From Planctomycetaceae bacterium UBA2972 (GTDB taxonomy: Bacteria > Planctomycetota > Planctomycetia > Pirellulales > Pirellulaceae): 64,000 nucleotides of DNA. A program made the position numbers and the translations under genes. Below the pieces are notes generated by a model. The model was given only the letters and a program-made list of their open reading frames with translations, searched no databases and was not told the DNA's origin. This document shows, piece by piece, positions 35,927 through 44,562 of the stretch. The DNA is taken from the NCBI GenBank assembly GCA_002348315.1, contig DEAW01000038.1:68365-132364 (forward strand), written 5' to 3'. Positions within the stretch are counted from its first letter, which is position 1, and every line of letters starts with the position of its first letter.

Positions 35927-36316
35927 TTAAACACCTCGCTGAATTTTGTCAGCACATTTGACGCAATGAGCGGTGTATGGAATCGCGTTGAGTCTCATCT
36001 TCGGAATCTTACCTTCACACTCCTCACAGGCACCATAGCATCCTTCAGCGATGCGAACTAAGGCTGCATCGATTTGCTCGAGTACCTCTTCTTCATTGGC
36101 CATCAGGGACAATGAAAAATCCTGTTCATACTGATCCGATCCCATATCAGCCATGTGATTTGACGAAGCCGAACTACTGCCGCTGGCAGCATTCTGATTC
36201 AAGGCGGCATCTGCTAAACCACTTACATCCCCCCGCAATCGAGCCCGTAACGCCGTCAACAAGTCCTTGAACGGCTTTGATTCACGTTTTTTCATTGCGT
36301 TTTTGAGTTTTGCCAT
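35927..36316 (-). CDS. DksA/TraR-family zinc-finger protein
   Basis: The 129-residue protein has a helical N-terminal part with acidic residues near its middle (DMGSDQYEQDF) and a C-terminal zinc finger, CYGACEEC...HCVKC (about 96-124). DksA-type proteins bind in the RNA polymerase secondary channel and modulate transcription with ppGpp. Small members with only the finger and a short coil are common in planctomycetes. The ATG at 36316 is chosen over a longer unsupported N-terminus. It is upstream of and probably co-transcribed with lspA. Confidence 0.85.
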   Translation of the reverse strand: MAKLKNAMKKRESKPFKDLLTALRARLRGDVSGLADAALNQNAASGSSSASSNHMADMGSDQYEQDFSLSLMANEEEVLEQIDAALVRIAEGCYGACEECEGKIPKMRLNAIPYTAHCVKCADKIQRGV

Positions 36317-36457
36317 GACTTTGTTATTACTGGGACCAGGATTGCTGAGGTGTAACCAAATGTAAGGTTTCCATGAAATATCGAGACCATACAATTCAGG
36401 CCTCTTTCAAAAAGAAAATTGTAGGAATGTGTCATTGTGCTGTCAAATACACAAAGG

Positions 36458-36466
36458 TGGTATAAT
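36458..36466 (+). promoter_or_regulatory. Extended -10 promoter of thrC
   Basis: TG-G-TATAAT (36458-36466) is a perfect extended -10 element, which relaxes the need for a -35. It predicts a transcript start near 36473 and a 5' untranslated region of about 180 bases before the GTG start of thrC. Confidence 0.55.
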
Positions 36467-36515
36467 TAGATTTGCTAATAGAACTACAGGCTCCGCAGTT
36501 AACGCTCAATTGTGG

Positions 36516-36584
36516 TTGATGATTGATTCAACCTGTTTTAGACTGGATTTCCGGTGGTTTGGTGTGATTTCACTCAATCATCAA
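36516..36584 (+). repeat. Long-range 11-bp inverted repeat in the thrC leader
   Basis: TTGATGATTGA (36516-36526) and TCAATCATCAA (36574-36584) are perfect inverted copies 47 bases apart, within the predicted thrC leader. No Thr/Ile-rich leader peptide accompanies them, so this is not an obvious attenuator. It may be an operator pair or an mRNA stem. Confidence 0.5.
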
Positions 36585-36652
36585 TAGATCAGTTCACAAG
36601 GTATTTTTGTTCCATGCAGCAATGAGCTACTTCGAAATAACAGGCACCATTC

Positions 36653-38053
36653 GTGATTTTTAGAGACGCGGCAATTCAACAATGTATTAATCCCAATTGT
36701 TCACAACAATTTGGAATTGAACAGGTATTAACAGCTTGTACCGAATGTGGAAGCTTGCTGGATGTCAAATATGACTGGAATGCAGCTGGCACGCCGACCG
36801 AGTGGTCTTATTACCAAAGTAAGTGGGCGAAAAGGTCTGAGCGTTTGAGTTTTAGTGGGATCTGGCGATTCCATGAATTGCTTCCGTTTGCTGTCCCCGA
36901 GCATGTGGTGACGGTGGGAGAAGGACAAACCCTTTTACAGCAAGCTGATTTTGTCTCGGACTTTGTGGGCATCGACAAAGGCAATTTGTATCTTCAGTAC
37001 GAAGGTATGAATCCATCCGGTAGCTTTAAAGACAATGGCATGTCTGCGGCCTTCACACACGCTCACAGCATCGGAGCCAAACGAGCGGCTTGTGCTTCCA
37101 CGGGGAATACCTCCGCGTCGCTGGCAATGTACTGCGCCGTTAGCCAGCTCATGAAAGCGGTCATCTTCATCGGTTCAGGTAAAATCGCCTACGGTAAACT
37201 TTCTCAGGCTCTTGAATATGGAGCCTTAACGGTGCAAATCACAGGAGATTTCGATGATGCGATGCAGCGTGTGCAGGAAGTCTCGAAAGAGTTAGGCATT
37301 TATCTGGTCAACAGTATCAACCCCTTCCGGCTGGAAGGGCAAAAGTCGATCATGTTTCGGGTTTTGGAAGCGTTGGGTTGGGAAATACCGGACTGGATCG
37401 TCGTTCCGGGGGGGAATCTGGGGAATTCAAGTTCTTTTGGCAAGGCCTTTATGGAGCTCAAAGAATTAGGGCTCATCGACCGAGTTCCTCGATTGGCGAT
37501 TATTAATGCAGCCGGAGCAGACACGCTTTACGAGTTGTTTGAGAACCGGGGCGTTCGCTGGAACGAAGGAAATATTGACCGCTCGGTATTGCAGAGTTAT
37601 TACGAGGAACTCGATGCCGCCAATAAAAAGGCGTCTACCATTGCCAGTGCGATAGAAATCAACCGTCCGGTGAATTTCGACAAATGCCTCCGGGCACTCG
37701 ATTTCTGTGACGGTGTTGTGCGAAAAGCCACCGATCAACAGATACTCGATGCCAAAGCGAAAGTTGGCTCCGGTGGAATTGGTTGTGAGCCCGCCAGCGC
37801 TGCTAGTGTGGCTGGAGCGAAAATGTTAAGGGAACAGGGAGTGATCGCTCCCAGTGATCGTGTCGTCTGTATCTTAACCGGCCATCAGCTGAAGGACCCG
37901 ACGGCGACGGTGGCATACCATACCACCGATCAGGATAAATTTAATGAAGTTTTGGGTGTCCGCGGTGTCAGTCGTGCAAGCTATGCAAATCGAGCTGTCG
38001 CCGTTCCCAATAGTCTGGATGAAATCATCAGGGCGATTAATCTCTACGGCTAA
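36653..38053 (+). CDS. thrC: Threonine synthase
   Basis: This 466-residue PLP enzyme of fold type II carries the Schiff-base Lys in NPSGSFKDNGM (about 121-131), the phosphate loop GGNLGNSSSFGKA and CASTGNTSASLA. It converts O-phosphohomoserine to threonine. The N-terminus has four Cys in CINPNC and CTEC (about 11-34), a zinc-ribbon-like addition seen in many of these synthases. The GTG start at 36653 is taken because it directly precedes this Cys domain. dapB follows after 57 bases; both belong to aspartate-family amino acid synthesis. Confidence 0.92.
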   Translation: MIFRDAAIQQCINPNCSQQFGIEQVLTACTECGSLLDVKYDWNAAGTPTEWSYYQSKWAKRSERLSFSGIWRFHELLPFAVPEHVVTVGEGQTLLQQADFVSDFVGIDKGNLYLQYEGMNPSGSFKDNGMSAAFTHAHSIGAKRAACASTGNTSASLAMYCAVSQLMKAVIFIGSGKIAYGKLSQALEYGALTVQITGDFDDAMQRVQEVSKELGIYLVNSINPFRLEGQKSIMFRVLEALGWEIPDWIVVPGGNLGNSSSFGKAFMELKELGLIDRVPRLAIINAAGADTLYELFENRGVRWNEGNIDRSVLQSYYEELDAANKKASTIASAIEINRPVNFDKCLRALDFCDGVVRKATDQQILDAKAKVGSGGIGCEPASAASVAGAKMLREQGVIAPSDRVVCILTGHQLKDPTATVAYHTTDQDKFNEVLGVRGVSRASYANRAVAVPNSLDEIIRAINLYG

Positions 38054-38110
38054 GCGATTCAAACGCGAGGCATCAACACATCGAGTCTGGATTCAAAAAA
38101 GGAAGAGAGC

Positions 38111-38902
38111 ATGATTGGAATTGCAATTCACGGTGCAGCTGGCCGTATGGGACAGCGATTGATTGCATTAGGTAGCCAGGATGAACAAGTCACGCTGACA
38201 GCGGCGATTGAATCAGCGGCACACCCGAGAGTAGGTGAAGATGCCGGCGTTGTGGCCGGTGTGGGCGAGCTGGGATTGTCGCTCAGCCCGGAATGGGGAG
38301 ACGATACTCAGGCTGTAATCGACTTTTCGGTTCCGGCAGGTGCTGAAGCGATTACTCGAACGTGTCTGGAACGTAAGACTCCATTGGTGGTTGCGACGAC
38401 GGGACTCAGTGACGATCAAAAAGCGCTCATCCAGCAAGCAGCAACTGAAATTCCGGTTGTTTGGGCTCCCAGTATGAGCACGATGGTGAATCTAACAATG
38501 AAACTGGCGACGACAGCTGCCGAAGTGCTCAAAGATTATCCCGGTGGAACGGATGTCGAAATTCTTGAGCGTCACCATCGGTTTAAAGAGGATTCACCGA
38601 GTGGCACGGCCTTGCGATTTGGCAATCTGATTTCCAATGCAATGGGGATCACCAATGAAGTCCATGGACGTGAAGGTCAGGTAGGCGTTCGACCTCGTAA
38701 CGAACTTGCCTATCACGCGATTCGTACGGGAGACAATCCCGGAGAGCATACGATCGTATTCGGAGTGTTAGGCGAGACTATCGAATTGACCGTCAAAGCC
38801 TCCAATCGAGACTGCTATGCATCAGGTGCCCTGACTGCAGCGAAGTTCGTCGCTCAACAGCAACCAGGTCTTTACAACATGTACGACGTGCTGGGTTTGT
38901 AA
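38111..38902 (+). CDS. dapB: 4-hydroxy-tetrahydrodipicolinate reductase
   Basis: The 263-residue enzyme reduces the dapA product with NAD(P)H on the way to lysine and diaminopimelate. It has the nucleotide-binding GAAGRMGQR (about 8-16), VVATTGLSDDQ (about 95-105) and the catalytic/substrate motif ERHHRFKEDSPSGTAL (about 153-168) with the His pair. A GGAAGAGAG ribosome site precedes the ATG. Its stop overlaps the start of the next small gene (TAATG). Confidence 0.95.
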   Translation: MIGIAIHGAAGRMGQRLIALGSQDEQVTLTAAIESAAHPRVGEDAGVVAGVGELGLSLSPEWGDDTQAVIDFSVPAGAEAITRTCLERKTPLVVATTGLSDDQKALIQQAATEIPVVWAPSMSTMVNLTMKLATTAAEVLKDYPGGTDVEILERHHRFKEDSPSGTALRFGNLISNAMGITNEVHGREGQVGVRPRNELAYHAIRTGDNPGEHTIVFGVLGETIELTVKASNRDCYASGALTAAKFVAQQQPGLYNMYDVLGL

Positions 38903-39246
38903 TGGCCAAATGCGACGAAGGATATCTATGCGAAGTGTGTGGTCACGAGGTGGACCACATCGTGGAAAGCGATCTATATCTTCGCTACATACTGGGATTG
39001 GTTGATCCCGAAGTCCTGCACATCGCCTCCGAACGCCACCTGCATTGTAATCCGACCTTTGCACAATACATCGTACATGCGGAGTTTCCACCGGTGACGG
39101 TGGAAGGTGATTTCGATAAACGCCGACTGGACGCTGATTTCGTTGCTTCCAGAGAACAGGAAATTACAGCCGGCTATACCCGCCTGCTGGAAGTGGCTGC
39201 TACAGACACTCCGATTTTGGAAATGAGAATAAACAGAAAGACGTAG
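38902..39246 (+). CDS. Small Cys/His-containing protein coupled to dapB
   Basis: The 114-residue product starts inside the dapB stop (TAATG), implying translational coupling. It has CEVCGH near the N-terminus (about 10-15), which could be half a metal site completed by HLHC near residue 47-50. A conserved-looking stretch follows (LYLRYILGLVDPEVLHIASERH), with a charged C-terminus. I do not recognise the family. The coupling to dapB may reflect co-expression rather than a lysine-pathway role. Confidence 0.7.
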   Translation: MAKCDEGYLCEVCGHEVDHIVESDLYLRYILGLVDPEVLHIASERHLHCNPTFAQYIVHAEFPPVTVEGDFDKRRLDADFVASREQEITAGYTRLLEVAATDTPILEMRINRKT

Positions 39247-39249
39247 ATG

Positions 39250-40590
39250 TTAGCTCTGTTCAATCTCTACCAGATTCATGCCTTCCAGCCCTTCTTCAGC
39301 AGCCATCTGACGGATATCCTCTGTGATCTTCATGCTGCAGTACTTAGGCCCGCACATGCTACAGAAGTGAGCACTCTTGAAAGTGGCTTGAGGAAGTGTT
39401 TCGTCATGCATGCGTTGAGCAGTTTCCGGATCAAGTGACAATCGGAATTGCTCATTCCAATCGAATTCGAAACGCGCTTTACTGAGAGCATCGTCTCGTT
39501 CGGTGGCACCAGGGCGATGCCGAGCAATATCAGCGGCGTGAGCCGCAATCTTATAGGCAATAACCCCCTGCTTTACATCTTCGTTGTTCGGTAGTCCAAG
39601 GTGTTCCTTGGGGGTCACGTAACACAACATGGCAGCACCTGACCAGCCTGCCAGAGCAGCACCAATGCCACTGGTGATGTGGTCGTACCCCGGAGCGATA
39701 TCTGTAACGAGTGGTCCGAGCACATAGAACGGTGCACCCTTGCAGACTTCGATTTGTTTCTTAATGTTCATGTCAATTTGGTCCATGGGAACATGCCCCG
39801 GACCTTCCACCATCACCTGGGTACCTCGTTCCCAACCTCGTTCCACCAACTCTCCAAGTACTTCGAGTTCGGCAAACTGGGCATCGTCACTGGCATCGGC
39901 AATGCTTCCAGGACGCAGGCCATCCCCCAGACTCCAGGTCACGTCATAGGCTCGCATGATGTCACAGAGATCATCAAAAGCTTCGTACAGCGGGTTCTGC
40001 TTGCGATGCGACATCATCCACTTGGCAATCAACGAACCACCACGACTCACAATCCCAGTCACACGTTGAGTGGTTAGGTGTAGGTGCTCAAGCAACAAAC
40101 CACAATGCACGGTCATGTAATCCACACCCTGCTGAGCCTGATGTTCGACCATATCCAGAAAATGCTGAGCTCGCATATCTTCAATTTTCCCACCAAGCTC
40201 TTCAAGCATCTGATAAATCGGTACCGTTCCAATCGGTACGGGAGAATTGTCGATGATCTTTTTGCGAATCGAGTCGATATCTTTGCCGGTCGATAAATCC
40301 ATGACCGTGTCGGCACCGAAGTGGACTGCTGTATGCAGCTTTTCCAGTTCCCCGTCGATATCACTTGTAACCGCCGAGTTTCCGATGTTAGCGTTGATCT
40401 TACACTTGGCGGCAATCCCAATACCCATTGGTTCCAGCGCACCCTTGAGGTGTTCAGTGTTGGCCGGGATTACCATACGACCGGCGGCCACCTCATCACG
40501 AATAAACTCCGGAGTCAATTGCTCTCGGTTTGCTACGAATTCCATTTCCGGAGTGATCTCGCCGCGTCGGGCTGATTCGATTTGCGTCAT
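39250..40590 (-). CDS. thiC: Phosphomethylpyrimidine synthase
   Basis: The 446-residue radical-SAM enzyme rearranges aminoimidazole ribotide to HMP-phosphate for thiamine. The C-terminal FeS motif CSMCGPKYC (about 413-421) has the ThiC CxxCxxxxC spacing, and NANIGNSAVTSD, DTVMDLSTGKDI, EGPGHVPMDQ and GPLVTDIAPGYDHITSGIG are ThiC signatures. The length matches the short form lacking the N-terminal domain of E. coli ThiC. No TPP riboswitch was found in the 160 bases upstream. A ThiO-like gene lies 9 kb away. Confidence 0.96.
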   Translation of the reverse strand: MTQIESARRGEITPEMEFVANREQLTPEFIRDEVAAGRMVIPANTEHLKGALEPMGIGIAAKCKINANIGNSAVTSDIDGELEKLHTAVHFGADTVMDLSTGKDIDSIRKKIIDNSPVPIGTVPIYQMLEELGGKIEDMRAQHFLDMVEHQAQQGVDYMTVHCGLLLEHLHLTTQRVTGIVSRGGSLIAKWMMSHRKQNPLYEAFDDLCDIMRAYDVTWSLGDGLRPGSIADASDDAQFAELEVLGELVERGWERGTQVMVEGPGHVPMDQIDMNIKKQIEVCKGAPFYVLGPLVTDIAPGYDHITSGIGAALAGWSGAAMLCYVTPKEHLGLPNNEDVKQGVIAYKIAAHAADIARHRPGATERDDALSKARFEFDWNEQFRLSLDPETAQRMHDETLPQATFKSAHFCSMCGPKYCSMKITEDIRQMAAEEGLEGMNLVEIEQS

Positions 40591-40753
40591 GACTAATCCT
40601 GCTCCCGCAGAAACTTTTGTTTTTTAAGTGTTGATGAGCGTCAGAGGCTCCTGGCTCCTGCCACTGCTAATATTCTAGTGATTTGGAAGATGATAACAAG
40701 CTAGGCGCGGAGACCGCAATCTCAGAGTGCCATTCGTTTGTGGCAATTCCCGT

Positions 40754-43700
40754 CTAGTATCCCAGAATAGGTGCCAGCCAACGTTCGGTTTCTTCGACAC
40801 TCATGCCTTTTCGCTGAGCATAGCTTTCGATCTGATCTTTGGTGATACGATCCACCGCAAAATAGCGGGATTCCGGGTGAGCAAAATAGAGTCCGCTGAC
40901 ACTTGCCGCAGGTATCATGGCGTAGCTGTCAGTAAGCTGCATGCCCGTATTGGCCTGAACGTCGAGCAGACTCCAGATCGTCTTTTTCTCAGTATGATCA
41001 GGCTGAGCCGGATACCCTGGAGCGGGTCGAATTCCCCGGTAACTTTCCGCAATCAGCTCGGTATTGCTAAACACGCCGGGGGCTTCATAAGTCCATTGTT
41101 GTCGTACTTGCTGATGCAGGTATTCTGCAAACGCTTCGGCTAACCGATCCGCAAGTGCTTTGACCATGATTGAGTTGTAATCGTCTGCCTGAGCATCAAA
41201 TTCTGCCGCCAATTCGGCGCTGCCAAATCCGGTTGTTACGGCAAAGGCTCCGATGTAATCCGCTCTGCCCGAATCCACCGGTGCGATGTAATCGGCCAGT
41301 GACCGAAAGAAGTCCTGCCCTTTGCGGGGGTTTTGTTGTCGCAAGGCGTGCAAGCGGTTCAATTCGGTCGAACGGCTGTCATCCTGATACAGCAGAATGT
41401 CATCGCCGACTGAGTTGGCTGGCCAGAACCCATACGTTGCTTTGGCCTGAAATAACTTTTCATCGACGATTCGTGTGAGTAGTTGTTGAGCATTGTCGAA
41501 TAACTCTTTGGCGGGCTCACCAAGCTTCGGATGGTCAAAAATGCGTGGGTATTTCCCTCGCAATTCCCAGGTCATGAAGAAGGGGGTCCAGTCGATGTAG
41601 TCAACGAGTTCCCCCAGAGATTGTTGTTCAATGACACGGGAGCCGATGAATTCCGGTTGCCGTATATCGACACTGTTCCAATCCGTGGTGAATCGATTTT
41701 TGAGTGCCTCGTCGTAGCTAACCAGATTTACTTTCCGTCCTTCAAAAGCTTCCACCAATTCTGCCTGTTTGGCTTGGTTCTCCTCGGCAAAGCTATCTTT
41801 CCGGTCGCTCAGCAGAGATTCGACGACGCCGACACTACGCGATGCATCGAGAACATGCACGATCGGATTTTCATATTGCGGTGCAATTTTGACAGCTGTG
41901 TGTTTGGCGCTGGTCGTTGCGCCACCGATAAGCAGTGGCACGTCCATTCCCAGACGCGTCATTTCTTTGGCGACATGTACCATTTCATCCAGACTCGGAG
42001 TGATCAGCCCTGAAAGTCCAATAATATCAACGTTTTGCTGCTGAGCGACTTCAAGAATCGTTTCACTGGGAACCATGACACCGAGATCAATGATTTCGAA
42101 ATTGTTGCATCCCAGTACCACGCCCACAATATTTTTACCAATGTCGTGGACATCACCTTTGACGGTAGCCATGAGGATTTTTCCGCGAGAACTGTTCTCG
42201 TCCAGTCCCGCTGCTCGCTTTTCCTCTTCCATAAACGGCAACAGGTAATTCACGGCCCTCTTCATGACTCGCGCGGATTTAACCACTTGAGGCAGGAACA
42301 TTTTTCCCGCACCAAACAAATCTCCGACAATCGACATTCCATCCATTAACGGACCTTCAATCACCTGAAGTGCCCGGTCCGTAGTTTGCCTGAATTCTTC
42401 GACGTCGTCTTCAATAAATTTATCGATGCCCTTCACCATAGAGTGGCTTAACCGTTGTTCCACGGGCGCATCGCGCCAGGCCAGGTCCTCTTCAACCTTT
42501 TTACCGCCCTGGCCTTTCACTGTTTCGGCAAAGGCTAATAACCGATCGGTTGCATCTTCGCGACGATTTAAGAGAACGTCCTCGACATGCTCAAGTAAAT
42601 CAGCTGGGATTTCTTCATAGATTTCAAGTTGCCCGGCATTGACAATTCCCATGTCCAGACCGGCTTTGATCGCATGAAATAAAAAGGCGGAATGCATGGC
42701 TTCGCGGACGACATCGTTACCGCGGAAGGAGAAGGAAATGTTACTCACGCCGCCCGAAACCCTGGCGCCGGGGCACTCTTGTTTAATCTGACGAGTGGCT
42801 TCGATGAAGTTCACAGCATAGTTGTCGTGTTCGCTGATACCCGTTGCCACGGTCAGTATGTTCGGGTCAAAGATAATATCGTCGGGCGGGAAGCCAACAT
42901 TCCGGGTCAGTAATTCAAACGCCCTTTTGCAGATCCGCACCTTCTCGTCCGTCTCAACCGCTTGTCCCTCTTCGTCAAATGCCATGACGACTGTGGCCGC
43001 ACCGTATTGCCGAATGAGTCTCGCTCGGCGGAGAAATTCCTCTTCCCCATCCTTGAGACTGATGGAATTGACAATGGCTTTCCCCTGCACGCATCGCAGA
43101 CCTGCTTCAATGACAGACCATTTAGAGCTGTCGAGCATGATGGGGACTTTAGCAATATCCGGCTCGGCAGCAATCAAGTTGAGATACCGGGTCATGGCAG
43201 CTTCACCATCGAGCAAAGCATCGTCCATGTTGATATCGATCACGGCAGCGCCGCCGAGTACCTGTTGCCGAGCGACCTCAACGGCTTCTTCATATTCGTC
43301 ATTGCGGATGAGTCGTGCGAAACGACGTGAACCGGTGACATTGGTACGTTCACCAATCATCAGGAAGTTCGAGTCGTCTCGCAGTGTTAATGCTTCCTGA
43401 CCGCTTAATCGCATTAAGGGATCGACACGGCTGACCATTCTCGGAGGCATATTGTCGGCAGCCTGAGCAATTGCGGCAATGTAATCAGGAGTCGTCCCGC
43501 AACAGCCACCTAAAATGTTGACCCATTGATTGGAAAGGAAGTCTTGTAAATGCGTCGCCATCTCGTCCGGTGTTTGATCAAACCCACCAAATTCGTTGGG
43601 CAATCCCGCATTCGGATGACAGCTAATATGAACCGGAGCGATCCGCGATAACTCTTCCACATAAGGCCGCATTTTTTCTGCGCCTAATGCACAGTTGATA

Positions 43701-44434
43701 CCCACACTTAGTAAATCAAAGTGCGAGATACTGTTCCAAAAAGCTTCGATCGTCTGGCCCGTCAGAGTTCGGCCAGCCTCGTCGGTGATGGTAACCGATG
43801 CCATCACCGGCAAATTGACTTGGTGGTCGGAAAAATACTTCTTGATGGCAAATAAGCAGGCTTTCAGATTAAGTGTGTCGAAAGTTGTCTCAGGAAACAG
43901 GATATCGACACCGCCCTCAATCAACGCAGCGATCTGAGCGTAATAGGAATCCACATGCTCGTTAAAGGTGACTTCACGATAACCGGGATCTTCCACCTTC
44001 GGAGAAATCGAACAGGTCTTGGTCGTCGGACCGATCGAACCGGCAACAAATCGTGGCTTGTCTGGATTGTCGTTGGTGAATTCATCGCAGGCCCTTCGTG
44101 CCGCCTGTACGGCAGCGACATTGATGTCATGCACCAGGTGCGGTAAATCAAACTCGGCCATGCCAATCGGAGTGGCACCGAAGGTATTGGTCTCGACGAT
44201 GTCGGCACCAGCAGCAAGGAATTTGCGATGAATGTCTGTCAACGTGTCCGGATGAGTAATGGAGATTAAGTCCACAAAGTTTTTGACGTCCTTGTGGTGA
44301 TCTGCAAACTTTTCACCACGGATCGTTTGCTCGTCAAATCCCAGCGAAAAGACTGTCGTGCCCATGGCGCCATCGAGAATCATCACGCGTTGCTGCATGA
44401 TTTCTTTTAACTCAGTTGTACGATCAATGGTCAC
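40754..44434 (-). CDS. metH: Cobalamin-dependent methionine synthase
   Basis: The product is about 1226 residues with the full MetH module order. The homocysteine domain (about 1-325) has ILDGAMGT and zinc Cys in GINCALGAE and GGCCGTT. The pterin domain (about 340-620) has LMIGERTNVTGSRRFARLI. The cobalamin cap and Rossmann domains (about 645-890) have the His ligand in DVHDIGKNIVGVVL. The SAM-binding activation domain follows (RGIRPAPGYPAQPDH). It transfers methyl from methyl-tetrahydrofolate to homocysteine. The start is uncertain: GTG at 44434 with GGAG upstream gives a normal N-terminus, ATG at 44398 is an alternative, and an upstream TTG is less likely. Confidence 0.95.
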   Translation of the reverse strand: MTIDRTTELKEIMQQRVMILDGAMGTTVFSLGFDEQTIRGEKFADHHKDVKNFVDLISITHPDTLTDIHRKFLAAGADIVETNTFGATPIGMAEFDLPHLVHDINVAAVQAARRACDEFTNDNPDKPRFVAGSIGPTTKTCSISPKVEDPGYREVTFNEHVDSYYAQIAALIEGGVDILFPETTFDTLNLKACLFAIKKYFSDHQVNLPVMASVTITDEAGRTLTGQTIEAFWNSISHFDLLSVGINCALGAEKMRPYVEELSRIAPVHISCHPNAGLPNEFGGFDQTPDEMATHLQDFLSNQWVNILGGCCGTTPDYIAAIAQAADNMPPRMVSRVDPLMRLSGQEALTLRDDSNFLMIGERTNVTGSRRFARLIRNDEYEEAVEVARQQVLGGAAVIDINMDDALLDGEAAMTRYLNLIAAEPDIAKVPIMLDSSKWSVIEAGLRCVQGKAIVNSISLKDGEEEFLRRARLIRQYGAATVVMAFDEEGQAVETDEKVRICKRAFELLTRNVGFPPDDIIFDPNILTVATGISEHDNYAVNFIEATRQIKQECPGARVSGGVSNISFSFRGNDVVREAMHSAFLFHAIKAGLDMGIVNAGQLEIYEEIPADLLEHVEDVLLNRREDATDRLLAFAETVKGQGGKKVEEDLAWRDAPVEQRLSHSMVKGIDKFIEDDVEEFRQTTDRALQVIEGPLMDGMSIVGDLFGAGKMFLPQVVKSARVMKRAVNYLLPFMEEEKRAAGLDENSSRGKILMATVKGDVHDIGKNIVGVVLGCNNFEIIDLGVMVPSETILEVAQQQNVDIIGLSGLITPSLDEMVHVAKEMTRLGMDVPLLIGGATTSAKHTAVKIAPQYENPIVHVLDASRSVGVVESLLSDRKDSFAEENQAKQAELVEAFEGRKVNLVSYDEALKNRFTTDWNSVDIRQPEFIGSRVIEQQSLGELVDYIDWTPFFMTWELRGKYPRIFDHPKLGEPAKELFDNAQQLLTRIVDEKLFQAKATYGFWPANSVGDDILLYQDDSRSTELNRLHALRQQNPRKGQDFFRSLADYIAPVDSGRADYIGAFAVTTGFGSAELAAEFDAQADDYNSIMVKALADRLAEAFAEYLHQQVRQQWTYEAPGVFSNTELIAESYRGIRPAPGYPAQPDHTEKKTIWSLLDVQANTGMQLTDSYAMIPAASVSGLYFAHPESRYFAVDRITKDQIESYAQRKGMSVEETERWLAPILGY

Positions 44435-44562
44435 AGTGTTTACAGACTCCGGAAATGCTCTGTTGAAGGAATGGCGAGTAACGTCCAAGTACTCATTATT
44501 GCCTATCCGCTAAATCTAACAACTGCGTTAGTGAGATAGTCCGGACAGTATTCGCGGGAAGT

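Noticed and set aside
36519..36590. Possible leader peptide before thrC
   Set aside because: An ATG frame exists there but is not rich in Thr or Ile and has no linked terminator.
40591..40752. TPP riboswitch before thiC
   Set aside because: CTGAGA occurs on the thiC strand, but the partner elements of the thi-box (the GAACCTGA-type segment and pairing stems) are absent.
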